NCBI RefSeq assembly: GCF_000308875.1
Contig: NZ_BAGL01000125.1
Span: 1-64,000, forward strand
Origin: Nocardia transvalensis NBRC 15921
GTDB lineage: Bacteria; Actinomycetota; Actinomycetes; Mycobacteriales; Mycobacteriaceae
Length of the DNA stretch: 64,000 bases
Direction: 5' to 3'
Positions 8,624-17,143 of this stretch are shown here, in pieces (position 1 is the stretch's first letter; each line of letters opens with the position of its first letter). Both the position numbers and the translations under genes were made by a program. The notes below the pieces were generated by a model. It saw only the letters and a program-made list of their open reading frames with translations, did no database searches and was not told the DNA's origin.

Positions 8624-9481
8624 ATGGCCGAGTTCTTCCTGTTCCTGCCGCAGGTGCGCCTGCCGGTGGCCGATATCGTCGAGCGCGCGCAGGCGGCGGA
8701 GGCCGTCGGATTCGACGGCGTCGCGTTCATCGATCACCTCCAGGCGCCCGGCGCGGAACGGCAGCCGCTGTGGGAGGCGATGACCGTGGCGACCTGGGTG
8801 GCGGCCCGGACGAACCGGCTGCGGATCGGCCACCTCGTGCTGTGCGATGCCTTCCGGAACCCGGCCGTGCTCGCGAAACAGGCGGTGACGCTGCACGAGG
8901 CGTCCGGAGGGAGATTCGAACTCGGCCTGGGCTCGGGATCGGTGCCGCGGGAACTGGTGCGGTTCGGCGTGACCGAGGAGCGGGCGGCCGCGCGGCGGGA
9001 GCGGCTCGGGCATACGCTGCGCGCGCTGACCCGGTACTGGGGTGCGGACGGCACGGACGACGAGGTGCTGCCGCCTCGGCCGACCACCCCGATACCCCTG
9101 GTGATCGGCGGCGTGGGACCGAGGACATTGGATCTGGTCCGTGACTACGCGACCTGGTGGAACCTCCCTGCCACCGAGATCGGCCGCCTGCCGGAACTCG
9201 CGCCCTCGACCGGCCGGGCCCGGGTCTCCATACAGCAGATGATCGGCTTCATCGGATCGGGCGACGCCGCCGACGAGGTCCGCGAACGCAGCGCGCGCCG
9301 CTTCGGCTATCTCGGCGACGGTCTCCACTGCGGCACCGCCCCCGAACTGATCGACCACTTCACCGCCCTGACCCGCCTCGGCGTGGAACGTTTCTACGTC
9401 TGGTTCTCCGACTTCGCCCCGCCCCCGACCCTCGCCGAATTCGGCGAGTCGGTGATCGGTGCGATGGCACCGGGGGAGTAG
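8624..9481 (+). CDS. LLM class flavin/F420-dependent oxidoreductase
   Basis: 285 residues with the luciferase-like TIM-barrel pattern: an N-terminal strand EFFLFLPQVRLP, the segment GFDGVAFIDHLQAP, and GGRFELGLGSGSVPRE, which forms part of the cofactor site. F420 or FMN use cannot be decided from sequence. It follows the cyclase gene by 12 bases. The last 41 bases, including the stop codon, are repeated twice more immediately downstream. Confidence 0.8.
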   Translation: MAEFFLFLPQVRLPVADIVERAQAAEAVGFDGVAFIDHLQAPGAERQPLWEAMTVATWVAARTNRLRIGHLVLCDAFRNPAVLAKQAVTLHEASGGRFELGLGSGSVPRELVRFGVTEERAAARRERLGHTLRALTRYWGADGTDDEVLPPRPTTPIPLVIGGVGPRTLDLVRDYATWWNLPATEIGRLPELAPSTGRARVSIQQMIGFIGSGDAADEVRERSARRFGYLGDGLHCGTAPELIDHFTALTRLGVERFYVWFSDFAPPPTLAEFGESVIGAMAPGE

Positions 9482-9554
9482 TCGGCGAGTCGGTGATCGG
9501 TGCCATGGCAGCGGGGAGTAGTCGGTGATCGGGGTCATGGCACCGGGGGAATAG
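9441..9554 (+). repeat. Tandem repeat of the 3' end of the LLM gene
   Basis: Three head-to-tail copies of a roughly 41-base unit lie at 9441-9481, 9482-9521 and 9522-9554, the last shortened at its 5' side. Each unit contains TCGGTGATCGG and ends in a TAG. Only the first is inside the gene. Later copies differ by a few substitutions, so the duplication is not brand new. Confidence 0.8.
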
Positions 9555-9559
9555 CCGTA

Positions 9560-10927
9560 TCAGGCGACGTAGACCGGAGTTCCGCCGACGATGGTGGCGG
9601 CCACGAGATCCGGTGCGGGGGTGTCGAGGACCTCGTCCGGAGGCGGGCGCAGGAGGGTGAGGTCGGCGAGGGTTCCCGGTGCGATCGTGCGGCGGCGAGC
9701 CGGGCGCTGCGGTTCACCGGCGAACAACGCGACGGCGGTGGGGAGCGAAACGCATTCGGGCGCAGCGGGATCGGCGGTCCGGTGGACGGCGGCCCGGATC
9801 ACGGCCCAGGGGTCGGCGTCGCCGAAGGGGGCATCGGTTCCGGCGGCGACGCCGACGCCGGCCGCCAGGAGTGACCGCAGCCGCCACAGGTCGGGCCGCT
9901 CGTCGGCGGGCACCTCGCGGGCGTACTGCTCGGCGCGTTCGACCGGGAAGTGCGGTTGAGTGATCACCGGTATGCCGTGCTCGCGTAACCACGGCATCGA
10001 GTCGGCGGGGACGATCGCACCGTGTTCGACACGGTCGCCGCGCCGGATGCCCGCGGCGTCGAGGGCGGCCATGGTCAGGATCAGCTGCACGCGGGTAACA
10101 CAGTGCACCGCAACGGATCTGCCCGACTCGTGCGTCGTGCGGACAGCCTCGGCGAAGTCGTCGAGCGGCGGGAGCGAGGTGTCGTCCAGCAGGAATTTGG
10201 TGGCGCCCAGGGTGAAACGGGCGATGCCAGGATCGGCGATGTCCGGCGGGGCCATGCAGTGCACCCGCTGCACGATCCGTCCGTCCGCGACCAGGTCCGC
10301 GAACCGGTCGATATCGGCCTGCGTCAGATCCGGTGTCGCATCGGTGAATCCGGTGATTCCGCGCGCGGCGGCCTCGGCGCTGACCCGTGCCGGGTCGGGA
10401 GCGCCGCCGCCCGCACGGCCGGCCAGCCAGGCGTCCATCCGCCACAGCCGCCCGGTGGCCTGCCCGCTCGCAGCACGTTCGACCCCGGGCAGTGAGCAGT
10501 CGTCCACATCCAGGAGTTCGCACGCCCGGGAATTGAGGATCCACAACGCTCCGGAACGATGCTGGACGCGCACTGCCCGCCCTGGCACCATCCGGTCGAG
10601 CGTGTCCCGATCGAGGGTCCCGGCCGGGCCGTCGTGATACCCGACGCCGCGAATCCAGGCCCCGGCGGGCAGCTCCCGGTCGGCCTGCCGCAGCCGGTCG
10701 GCCACGTCCTCCGGGCCGCCGACCCGGACCGACTCCGCGACCGCGGCCGTCGCCCGCACGTGCGTGTGATGATCGTGCAGCCCAGGGATCAGCCACCCGC
10801 CGCGCGCATCGATATCGTCCTCACCCGGCTTCGCTCGCAGGCGTTGTCCGCACTCGGTGATGCGCTCACCGGCCCACCGCACGTCGGTATCGGCCCTCCC
10901 GAAGACCACCGCATTCCGAATCAGCAT
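9560..10927 (-). CDS. Amidohydrolase 3 (YtcJ-like) family protein
   Basis: 455 residues. The metal motif is GLHDHHTHVRA near residue 50, later His and Asp segments are VAVHCVTR and GTDAPFGDADPW, and the C-terminal beta-sandwich half is PGTLADLTLL. This is the layout of YtcJ-type cytosolic metal-dependent hydrolases that act on amides or cyclic ureas of unknown identity. It converges with the LLM gene; the two stop codons are separated only by the tandem repeat. Confidence 0.8.
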   Translation of the reverse strand: MLIRNAVVFGRADTDVRWAGERITECGQRLRAKPGEDDIDARGGWLIPGLHDHHTHVRATAAVAESVRVGGPEDVADRLRQADRELPAGAWIRGVGYHDGPAGTLDRDTLDRMVPGRAVRVQHRSGALWILNSRACELLDVDDCSLPGVERAASGQATGRLWRMDAWLAGRAGGGAPDPARVSAEAAARGITGFTDATPDLTQADIDRFADLVADGRIVQRVHCMAPPDIADPGIARFTLGATKFLLDDTSLPPLDDFAEAVRTTHESGRSVAVHCVTRVQLILTMAALDAAGIRRGDRVEHGAIVPADSMPWLREHGIPVITQPHFPVERAEQYAREVPADERPDLWRLRSLLAAGVGVAAGTDAPFGDADPWAVIRAAVHRTADPAAPECVSLPTAVALFAGEPQRPARRRTIAPGTLADLTLLRPPPDEVLDTPAPDLVAATIVGGTPVYVA

Positions 10928-10985
10928 CGCCGATCACCGCGCCGGACCTCGACCGGGCAGCGCAACGAGCGAGATGACGACGGGT

Positions 10986-12305
10986 TCATCCGAGGTCGCC
11001 CGCCGCTGGGGCCGTTGGTAGCGAAAGAGGCTGGGGCAGTACCTGTTGCGTGCGGTTCAGGTGGTCGCAGGCGACAGCCCAGCCGTCCGGGCCGTGCGGG
11101 ATCACCCGGTGCGGTCCGTGCGGCAGGGCGGGCGCGGTCGCGAAGGCGGCCGCGGTGTCGCGCATCGACAGGTCCAGGAGCACGCCGCCGCCCGCGGCGA
11201 CCGCCGTCGCGGCGGCCAGCGCCGCGCAGATCCCAGACAGCGGATCACCGGCGGCGTCGGCGCAGAAGACCGGCTCGCCCCGGTGGTATCCGACCAGGCC
11301 GCCCGCCACCGCCGCGTCGTCGCCGAACGCGACGCGCATCGGATGGTCCCGGCCGTATCCGGTGATGCTCAACCACACCTGCCCCGGCCGGTGCGGGCGG
11401 GCGTCGAGCCCCAGACCGAGTTGATCGAGCGCCCGCGGCCGGGACGCCTCGATGACGATATCGGCGGCGTCGATCAGCGCCCCCAGATCGCGGCGGCCCT
11501 GCTCGGAGCGGAAGTCGACTGAGACGAACTCGTGGCCGGCATGCAGGTGGTCGAAGAATTCCGGTGTGGCCCTGGCGGCATCGGGCCGATGGACACTCTC
11601 CACCTTGATGATCCGCGCCCCCGCGCGGCCCAGCAGCCGCGCGCACAGCGGTCCCGCCCACAGCGACGACAGATCCACCACCACGCAGTCACCGAGACTT
11701 CGCCCGGCCACCGGCTCGGCGATCCGGCTGCCGCGCCAGGGCACGCGGCGCCGCAGAACGGCCGGCAGCGCGGCGGCGGGAACCCCCAGCAGCTGACCCC
11801 GTTCGGCCAGATGCGCCGCGGGCCACCGCGCGGCCGCCGCCTCGAGCGCCTCCCACGGGTCGGATCCGCCCGCATCGCCGACGATCGCGGGGACAGCGTC
11901 GATATCGTCGGCCCGGCTCAATGTCACCGCACACCAGCCGTTCGCGGCCCGCAGCAGCCGGCTGCTCCCGCCCGCGGACCGCTGCCCGCGACGCGCGCGC
12001 CCGTCGCCCTCCACCCGGCGGGACAACACCGCGGCGGGATCCGGCTCGACGCGTTCCCCGATCAGCTCGGTCACCGCGCCGAACGCCCGCGCGACCTCGG
12101 TCAGCAAGCCGAACGCCGGAGCGGGCGACAGCACCGGCGGCCCCTCCCCGAAACCGGTCATCGCCATGGCCCCGGAAGCGGCCCACGCCAGCGCCGCGCA
12201 GTCGCCATCCGTCTCCGACTCGGTTGGGCCGCAGTCGATTCCGAGCGACCGGATCCATCCCCGCACGACCTCCGCGGACGTGTTGCCTGCCCGCTGCCCG
12301 CTCAT
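10986..12305 (-). CDS. CaiB/BaiF family CoA-transferase with permuted domain order
   Basis: 439 residues. The ATG at 12305 overlaps the stop of the enoyl-CoA hydratase gene. The typical N-terminal CaiB segment (VVVDLSSLWAGPLCARLLGRAGARIIKVE) appears only past residue 215, followed by VLLDLSMRD, which holds the probable catalytic Asp. The first 200 residues resemble a degenerate C-terminal CaiB part (WAASGAMAMTGFGEGPP, then a DGW-like ANGWCAVTL). The order therefore looks fused or circularly permuted. Members move CoA between carboxylic acids. Partners are the coupled hydratase and, further away, the acyl-CoA dehydrogenases. Confidence 0.8.
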   Translation of the reverse strand: MSGQRAGNTSAEVVRGWIRSLGIDCGPTESETDGDCAALAWAASGAMAMTGFGEGPPVLSPAPAFGLLTEVARAFGAVTELIGERVEPDPAAVLSRRVEGDGRARRGQRSAGGSSRLLRAANGWCAVTLSRADDIDAVPAIVGDAGGSDPWEALEAAAARWPAAHLAERGQLLGVPAAALPAVLRRRVPWRGSRIAEPVAGRSLGDCVVVDLSSLWAGPLCARLLGRAGARIIKVESVHRPDAARATPEFFDHLHAGHEFVSVDFRSEQGRRDLGALIDAADIVIEASRPRALDQLGLGLDARPHRPGQVWLSITGYGRDHPMRVAFGDDAAVAGGLVGYHRGEPVFCADAAGDPLSGICAALAAATAVAAGGGVLLDLSMRDTAAAFATAPALPHGPHRVIPHGPDGWAVACDHLNRTQQVLPQPLSLPTAPAAGDLG

Positions 12306-13396
12306 CCAGCGCCTTCCGATCGCCCTGTGGGCTCGCCCGCCCACGCGGAAACGGCCCCGGCGATCTCGCGGCCGTCCGGGACGACCTCGTCGACCAGGCC
12401 CCACTCGAGGGCTCGGTGGGCGGGCAGCGATTCCCTGGTGAGCATGAGCCAGGCGGCACGCCAGCGCCCGATGCGGCGAGGAACGGCGACGGTGCCGCCC
12501 GCACCGGGCACGAGACCCATGTGCGTCTCCGGGAATCGGAAACAGGTTCCGGGATCGGCGATCACGGTGCCCGCGAACGCGGCGATCTCCGCACCCGCCC
12601 CGATGCACGGCCCGTGCACACGCGCGGTGAGCCGCCCGGCGAGGCCATCCATGAGAGCCCACGGCGCGCGATCCAGGCGAACGAGATAGGCGGCCACCAG
12701 ATCGGTGGCGATCCCGAATTCGTCGAGATCGCCGCCGCTGCAGAACGCCGGACCGCTCCCGCTCAGCTCGATCGACTCGATCTCCGGATCCGCGGCCGCC
12801 AGTTGCAGCGCCGACAGCAGTTCCTCGCGCATCCGCGTGCCCAGCGCATTGCGGCGGCCCGGCTGATCGAGCGTGATCGACAGCCGATCACCGAGACGCC
12901 GCAGCAGGACGGGGTCGCGATCGGGCGCCGGAATCGGCCGGGCCGGGCCCCGTTCGGCGAGCCAGGCGGCGAATTCGGCGCCTCCCAGCAGCATCGAATA
13001 GACCGCGGCCTCGGCGGCCAGCGCGGGCGTGGTCGGCAACCGGGAAGTCTGTCGCAGCAACTGGCCGCAGGCGACGGCGGCGCGGGGCGCGTGCGCGACG
13101 GCCCGCCGCAGGCTCTCGACCGCCGAGTCGAGATCGGGCACCCGGACGACCTGCTGCCACCGGTCCGGCGCCGCGTGCTCGGTGAGCGTCAGGGTGGCGG
13201 CGCTGAGCAGCGGGCGCATCTCGGGCGTCGGCGGTTCCCGCAGCGCCACGACCACCAGGGGGAGGGCGCGGTCCACGGTCGCGGCCAGCCGTACCGCCTC
13301 CGCCGTGGACAGTTCCCGCGCCCGCGGCTCGAGGACGACCAGCGGCGCGCCGGGCCTTCCGTCGGGGCCGAGGTCCAGGCCGGTCGTATCGATCAT
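12302..13396 (-). CDS. Enoyl-CoA hydratase/isomerase (crotonase) family protein with N-terminal extension
   Basis: 364 residues, about 100 longer than a usual crotonase. A region of about 165 residues without a clear motif precedes the crotonase core. The core shows SITLDQPGRRNALG, the oxyanion segment SGGDLDEFG, then ARVHGPCIGAGAEIAAFAG and FRFPETHMGLVPGAGGT. The Glu of FPET is in the usual region of the active site. It should hydrate or isomerise an enoyl-CoA in a beta-oxidation-like route. The ATG at 13396 is chosen because upstream residues are low-complexity Arg/Pro shadow sequence. It is coupled to the CoA-transferase by an ATGA overlap. Confidence 0.8.
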   Translation of the reverse strand: MIDTTGLDLGPDGRPGAPLVVLEPRARELSTAEAVRLAATVDRALPLVVVALREPPTPEMRPLLSAATLTLTEHAAPDRWQQVVRVPDLDSAVESLRRAVAHAPRAAVACGQLLRQTSRLPTTPALAAEAAVYSMLLGGAEFAAWLAERGPARPIPAPDRDPVLLRRLGDRLSITLDQPGRRNALGTRMREELLSALQLAAADPEIESIELSGSGPAFCSGGDLDEFGIATDLVAAYLVRLDRAPWALMDGLAGRLTARVHGPCIGAGAEIAAFAGTVIADPGTCFRFPETHMGLVPGAGGTVAVPRRIGRWRAAWLMLTRESLPAHRALEWGLVDEVVPDGREIAGAVSAWAGEPTGRSEGAG

Positions 13397-13587
13397 GCGC
13401 GGTACTTTCTGCTCCGGGCGGATGGCGCGGGCACGGGGTCCGTGTTGCGGGATGGTCCGGACCCCGTGCGCGCCCTGCCACGATGCTCGCACCCGTGGCC
13501 GATGGGGTTCCAGCGGAATGGCCGTAGTGGGTGGCGGGCTGCCGCGGCTGGTCTCTACCCCATATGGAACGCTCCTTAGTTCTCTGT

Positions 13588-13602
13588 GAGAATGGTATTC
13601 TC
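13588..13602. promoter_or_regulatory. GAGAAY-type operator, site 2
   Basis: GAGAATGGTATTCTC, a perfect 6-3-6 inverted repeat, 47 bases before the MarR ATG. It lies in the gap between the MarR gene and the divergent hydratase operon and could serve both. Confidence 0.75.
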
Positions 13603-13648
13603 TCGATCGACGGGTGGCAATGCCACACCGCAGGAAAGGAGGACGCCG

Positions 13649-14131
13649 ATGCCGTCGGAGAACACGCGCGCCGAGTACGTGGACGTGCTGCGCGAGGAGT
13701 TGCGGGTGCAGGCTACCCGCACGGTGGTGTTCCACTCGGCGGTCGCGGCGCGCCTCGGTATCACCGTCACCGATCTGACCTGCCTGAATCTATTGCGCAT
13801 GCGGGGGCCGCTGACACCCGGCCAGCTGGCCGACCAGCTCGGCATCGCGCGCGGCGGCGCGGTGACCACCGTCATCGACCGGCTGGAACGCGCGGGTTAC
13901 GTGCGCCGGAGCCGGGATTCGGCGGATCGGCGGCGGGTGCGGGTCGAACTCGTCGCGGTGCGTGCGGAGGTGGTGCTGGCGCCGCTGTTCGGTGAACTCG
14001 CCGCGCTCGGCGACAGCCTCCCGCGCGACGACGAGACGCTGGCGGCCCTGGTCGCCTTCGTGCGCGACGTGAACGCGGCCTTCGCCCGCGCGACCGATCG
14101 GGTCAGCGAGACCCAGGCGCTGCGCGGCTGA
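13649..14131 (+). CDS. MarR family transcriptional regulator
   Basis: 160 residues. The winged helix is clear: the recognition part GPLTPGQLADQLGIARGGAV is followed by the wing VIDRLERAGYVRRSRDSADRR. The ATG at 13649 follows AAAGGAGGA; an in-frame GTG at 13586 would translate through the operator and is rejected. A perfect GAGAAT dyad precedes it and another lies just after it (14159-14173), before the acyl-CoA dehydrogenases. It is the best local candidate for the protein that binds these dyads, but this is inferred from position only. Confidence 0.85.
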   Translation: MPSENTRAEYVDVLREELRVQATRTVVFHSAVAARLGITVTDLTCLNLLRMRGPLTPGQLADQLGIARGGAVTTVIDRLERAGYVRRSRDSADRRRVRVELVAVRAEVVLAPLFGELAALGDSLPRDDETLAALVAFVRDVNAAFARATDRVSETQALRG

Positions 14132-14158
14132 TCGGTCGTAAATATACTCTCCCTGTGA

Positions 14159-14173
14159 GAGAATGACATTCTC
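14159..14173. promoter_or_regulatory. GAGAAY-type operator, site 3
   Basis: GAGAATGACATTCTC, a perfect 6-3-6 inverted repeat, 41 bases before the start of the first acyl-CoA dehydrogenase gene and just after the MarR stop codon. Confidence 0.75.
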
Positions 14174-14213
14174 ATGACGCTGCCCGCGGGGCCGCGAAGG
14201 AAGGGAGGCCGCG

Positions 14214-15212
14214 ATGCTCTTCGAGTTCGACGCCGACCAGCGAATGTTGCGCGACACGGTGCGCGAGGTGACCGCGCGCGCCTGCCCGCCATCGCTGATC
14301 AGGGATGTCGTCGACAAGGAGGTCGAGCCCGGCACGCTGTGGCAGACCTACGCCGACGTCGGCTGGACGGAACTGTCCGATCCGGCGCTGGCCGTCGAGC
14401 TGGCCATCGTGCTCGAAGGACTGGGGCGCGCCACCGATCCCACGCCGTTCCTGGCGACGATGACGCAGTACGCCCCGCTGGCCGGGAACCAGGGAAAGCT
14501 CGAACAGCCCGGCGCCGCGGTCTATTCCGGTGTCACGGCCACCGCGGGCGGCGACGGCTGGCGGCTGGACGGCACCGCCCGGCACGTCCTCGACGGCGAC
14601 CGCGCGCAGCGGCTGGCGGTGGCCACCGACGCCGGGGTGTTCACGGTGCCCGCGGCGGCGGTCACGGCGACGCGCGACGCGATCTTCGATCCGGTCCTGC
14701 ACCTCGCCCAGGTCTCCTTCGACGGCGTGCGGGTCGGGCCCGGCGACCGGTGCGAGACCGATCCCGAGCGCGCCCGCCAGCACGCCCTCACCGGCATCGC
14801 GCTCACCACCGTGGGCGCCTGCCAGCGGATCCTCGACCTCGTGCTGGAGCACGTACGCACCCGTCGCCAGTTCGACGCTCCCATCGGCTCGTTCCAGGCG
14901 GTGAAGCACAAGGCCGCCGATATGCACATCGCGATCGAACGGGCCCGTGCCCTGGGCTATTTCGCCGCGCTGTGCCTGGCCGCCGACGACCCCCGGCGCC
15001 GGCTGGCCGCGTCCATGGCCAAGGCGTCGGCGGGCGAATGCCAGTCGGTGGTGTTCCGCCACGGCCTGCAGCTGTTCGGCGCCATGGGCTTCACCTGGGA
15101 GAACGACCTACAGTTCGCGCTCAAACGGGCCAAGGCCGGTGAGCTGATGCTCGGTGGCGCGGCCTCGCACCGGGCACTGATCGCGGAGGAGTACCGTGCA
15201 GCTCTCGTTTGA
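14214..15212 (+). CDS. Acyl-CoA dehydrogenase, short subunit type
   Basis: 332 residues, shorter than a usual acyl-CoA dehydrogenase. The N-terminal helical domain is followed by a reduced beta domain and a C-terminal helical domain with QFDAPIGSFQAVKHKAADM and MGFTWENDLQFALKRAK. The FTWE segment places a Glu where the smaller subunits of mycobacterial alpha2beta2 FadE enzymes carry their catalytic base. The next gene overlaps it by 17 bases and encodes a longer dehydrogenase, which fits a heteromeric FAD enzyme that desaturates a steroid-like or branched acyl-CoA. AAGGAAGGGAGG precedes the ATG. Confidence 0.85.
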   Translation: MLFEFDADQRMLRDTVREVTARACPPSLIRDVVDKEVEPGTLWQTYADVGWTELSDPALAVELAIVLEGLGRATDPTPFLATMTQYAPLAGNQGKLEQPGAAVYSGVTATAGGDGWRLDGTARHVLDGDRAQRLAVATDAGVFTVPAAAVTATRDAIFDPVLHLAQVSFDGVRVGPGDRCETDPERARQHALTGIALTTVGACQRILDLVLEHVRTRRQFDAPIGSFQAVKHKAADMHIAIERARALGYFAALCLAADDPRRRLAASMAKASAGECQSVVFRHGLQLFGAMGFTWENDLQFALKRAKAGELMLGGAASHRALIAEEYRAALV

Positions 15213-16371
15213 TCCCGACGTCGAGGCGTTCCGCGCCGAATTCGTCGCCTTCCTCACCGAACACCTGCCCGACGCCGCCGAGACGGGGCAGCGCTCGCAG
15301 TCGAGTTCCGATGTGCCGGACTGGGCCCGGCGCTGGCAGCGCCTGCTGTTCGACAACGGCTGGCTGCTGCCGGCCAACCCGCCGGAATTCGGCGGCCGCA
15401 ACGCCTCGGTGCTGCAGCAGTACGTGCACCTCGAGGAGTTGTCCAAGCGCCGCATCTACCACAGCTTCAACCCGCAGGGCGTCGGTATCGTCGCCGCCTC
15501 GCTGCTGTCGTTCGGCACCGAGGAGCAGAAGCGGCGCTGGGCCGTGCCGATCCTGCGGGCGGAGATCACCGCGTCGCTCGGCATGAGCGAGCCGGGCGCG
15601 GGCTCGGACCTGGCCTCGCTGCGCACCCGGGCGGTGCGCGACGGCGACGAATTCGTGGTCGACGGCCAGAAGGTGTGGACCTCCGGCGCGCACGACGCCG
15701 ACGTGCTGCTCACCTTCGTCCGCACCGACCCGGACGCGCCCAAGCACCGCGGCATCAGCGTTCTCCTGATCCCGACCGATCTGCCCGGGGTGACCCGGCG
15801 GCCGTTCGCCTCGGTGTGCTCGCCGGACGACCTGGACTTCAACGAGGTCTACTTCGAGGGCGTCCGGGTGCCGGCGGAGAACCTGGTCGGCGAGCTGAAC
15901 AAGGGCTGGTCGGTGGCCAACGGCTCGCTCGGTCACGAGCGCACGATGCTGTGGCTGAGCTACGCCGACCGGCTGGACGATCTGCTGCGCGACTTCCACC
16001 CGCGCGACGCGATCGACAACGACGCCTACGCGCGGCTGGTGATGGACACCGAATCGCTGCGGCTGCTGGGTTCGGCGGCGCTGTCGCGGGAGGCGCGCGG
16101 CGAACAGGACGTCCCGTCGCTGTCGATCCTCAAGGTGCTGGGATCCGAGGCGATCCAGTCGGCCTCGGAGGCGGCGCTGGATTCCGTGGGGGAGGAGGGC
16201 TTCGCCCATCCGTCGACGAGTTCCGACCCGAGTCCGTGGAATCTGGACCACTACTCGGCCGGGTGGTTCGAGCGCTTCGCCCGCAGTTTCGCCGGCACCA
16301 TCGCCGGCGGCACCTCGGAGATCCAGCGCACCATCATCGCCGAGCGTGTGCTCGGCCTGCCGCGTGGTTGA
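15196..16371 (+). CDS. Acyl-CoA dehydrogenase, long subunit type
   Basis: 391 residues from a GTG that overlaps the previous gene. FAD-binding segments are clear: ITASLGMSEPGAGSDLASLR, KVWTSGAHDADV, and the C-terminal AGGTSEIQRTIIAERVLGLPR. Together with the preceding short dehydrogenase it probably forms a heterotetramer. The overlap forces coordinated translation. The acyl group is not known, but the mce tail and KstD-like genes in the window make a cyclic or side-chain acyl-CoA plausible. Confidence 0.88.
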   Translation: MQLSFDPDVEAFRAEFVAFLTEHLPDAAETGQRSQSSSDVPDWARRWQRLLFDNGWLLPANPPEFGGRNASVLQQYVHLEELSKRRIYHSFNPQGVGIVAASLLSFGTEEQKRRWAVPILRAEITASLGMSEPGAGSDLASLRTRAVRDGDEFVVDGQKVWTSGAHDADVLLTFVRTDPDAPKHRGISVLLIPTDLPGVTRRPFASVCSPDDLDFNEVYFEGVRVPAENLVGELNKGWSVANGSLGHERTMLWLSYADRLDDLLRDFHPRDAIDNDAYARLVMDTESLRLLGSAALSREARGEQDVPSLSILKVLGSEAIQSASEAALDSVGEEGFAHPSTSSDPSPWNLDHYSAGWFERFARSFAGTIAGGTSEIQRTIIAERVLGLPRG

Positions 16372-16374
16372 CCC

Positions 16375-16977
16375 ATGAACGTTCGAGAGATCCCTTCCGG
16401 CGCAGGGGAATTCGGCACCGTGTACTCCACCTCCGGCTGGCGGGCGCACGCCCGCGAACATCTGCTGCGCTACCGGCTGGCGGTGGTCGCGCCGAACGCC
16501 GCCGATGCCGTGCGGCGGATCGGCGGCTGGCTGTGCGACCGGACGATGGCGGGCTGGGAGGTGACCGTTCTGGTCGCCGACGCCACCGAGGTGCGGCCGC
16601 TGCGGATTCTCGGCGCCACGGTGCTGGATCTGGAGGCGTCGCTGGCCTCGCCGGTGCACGACACCTGGCCGCATGTCGTCGCGGTGGCGCCGGAGCTGTT
16701 CGTCTCCGACAAGCGGGTGCGCCGCGGCGTCCTGGAATGCCTGGACCGCGATCTCATCGAGGTCGTGGTGTGGGGCGGGGACCTGCCCGCGGAACTCGAC
16801 GGCCGGCTCGGCGCGGTCCAGCATCGGCTCAGTGTCGCGGCACAGGCATTCAAGCGGGCGGCGCTCACGGCGGCGGGTGACCCGGCGGCCGAGATCGGCG
16901 GCGTGGAACTGTTCCGCTGCGGGGAACTGCTGCTCACCGGGCCGTGGGGCGGCACGGACCTCGTCTCGGCGGGCTGA
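16375..16977 (+). CDS. Conserved hypothetical protein in acyl-CoA operon
   Basis: 200 residues. I do not recognise the family. The protein is soluble, with no signal or membrane segment, and alternates short strands and helices (LAVVAPNAADAVRRIGGWLC, WEVTVLVADATEVRPLRILG), suggesting an alpha/beta fold. It starts three bases after the dehydrogenase stop and so is surely in the same operon. A role tied to the dehydrogenase pair is inferred from position only. Confidence 0.6.
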   Translation: MNVREIPSGAGEFGTVYSTSGWRAHAREHLLRYRLAVVAPNAADAVRRIGGWLCDRTMAGWEVTVLVADATEVRPLRILGATVLDLEASLASPVHDTWPHVVAVAPELFVSDKRVRRGVLECLDRDLIEVVVWGGDLPAELDGRLGAVQHRLSVAAQAFKRAALTAAGDPAAEIGGVELFRCGELLLTGPWGGTDLVSAG

Positions 16978-16987
16978 GTACAGGCGC

Positions 16988-17002
16988 GAATATGTTATTC
17001 TC
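16988..17002. promoter_or_regulatory. GAGAAY-type operator, site 4 (weak left half)
   Basis: GAATATGTTATTCTC: the right half is perfect and the left matches four of six positions. A further GAGAAT half-site lies at 17010-17015. It stands in the 166-base gap before the acyl-CoA ligase gene. Confidence 0.5.
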
Positions 17003-17143
17003 GTTTGAGGAGAATGGCGATATCACGAAATTGCCGGGACGATCCGCGCCGCTGCGTGCGACGGGTCGGGCGGCTGTCGCGGAGAGGGTGCCAATGAGCG
17101 GTCGGAGTGAGCGAATCGCGCGCGCGGGGAGCGGGGTGCGGGC

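Noticed and set aside
13586..13648. N-terminal extension of the MarR protein from a GTG
   Set aside because: The codons are the operator itself; AAAGGAGGA before the ATG at 13649 decides the start.
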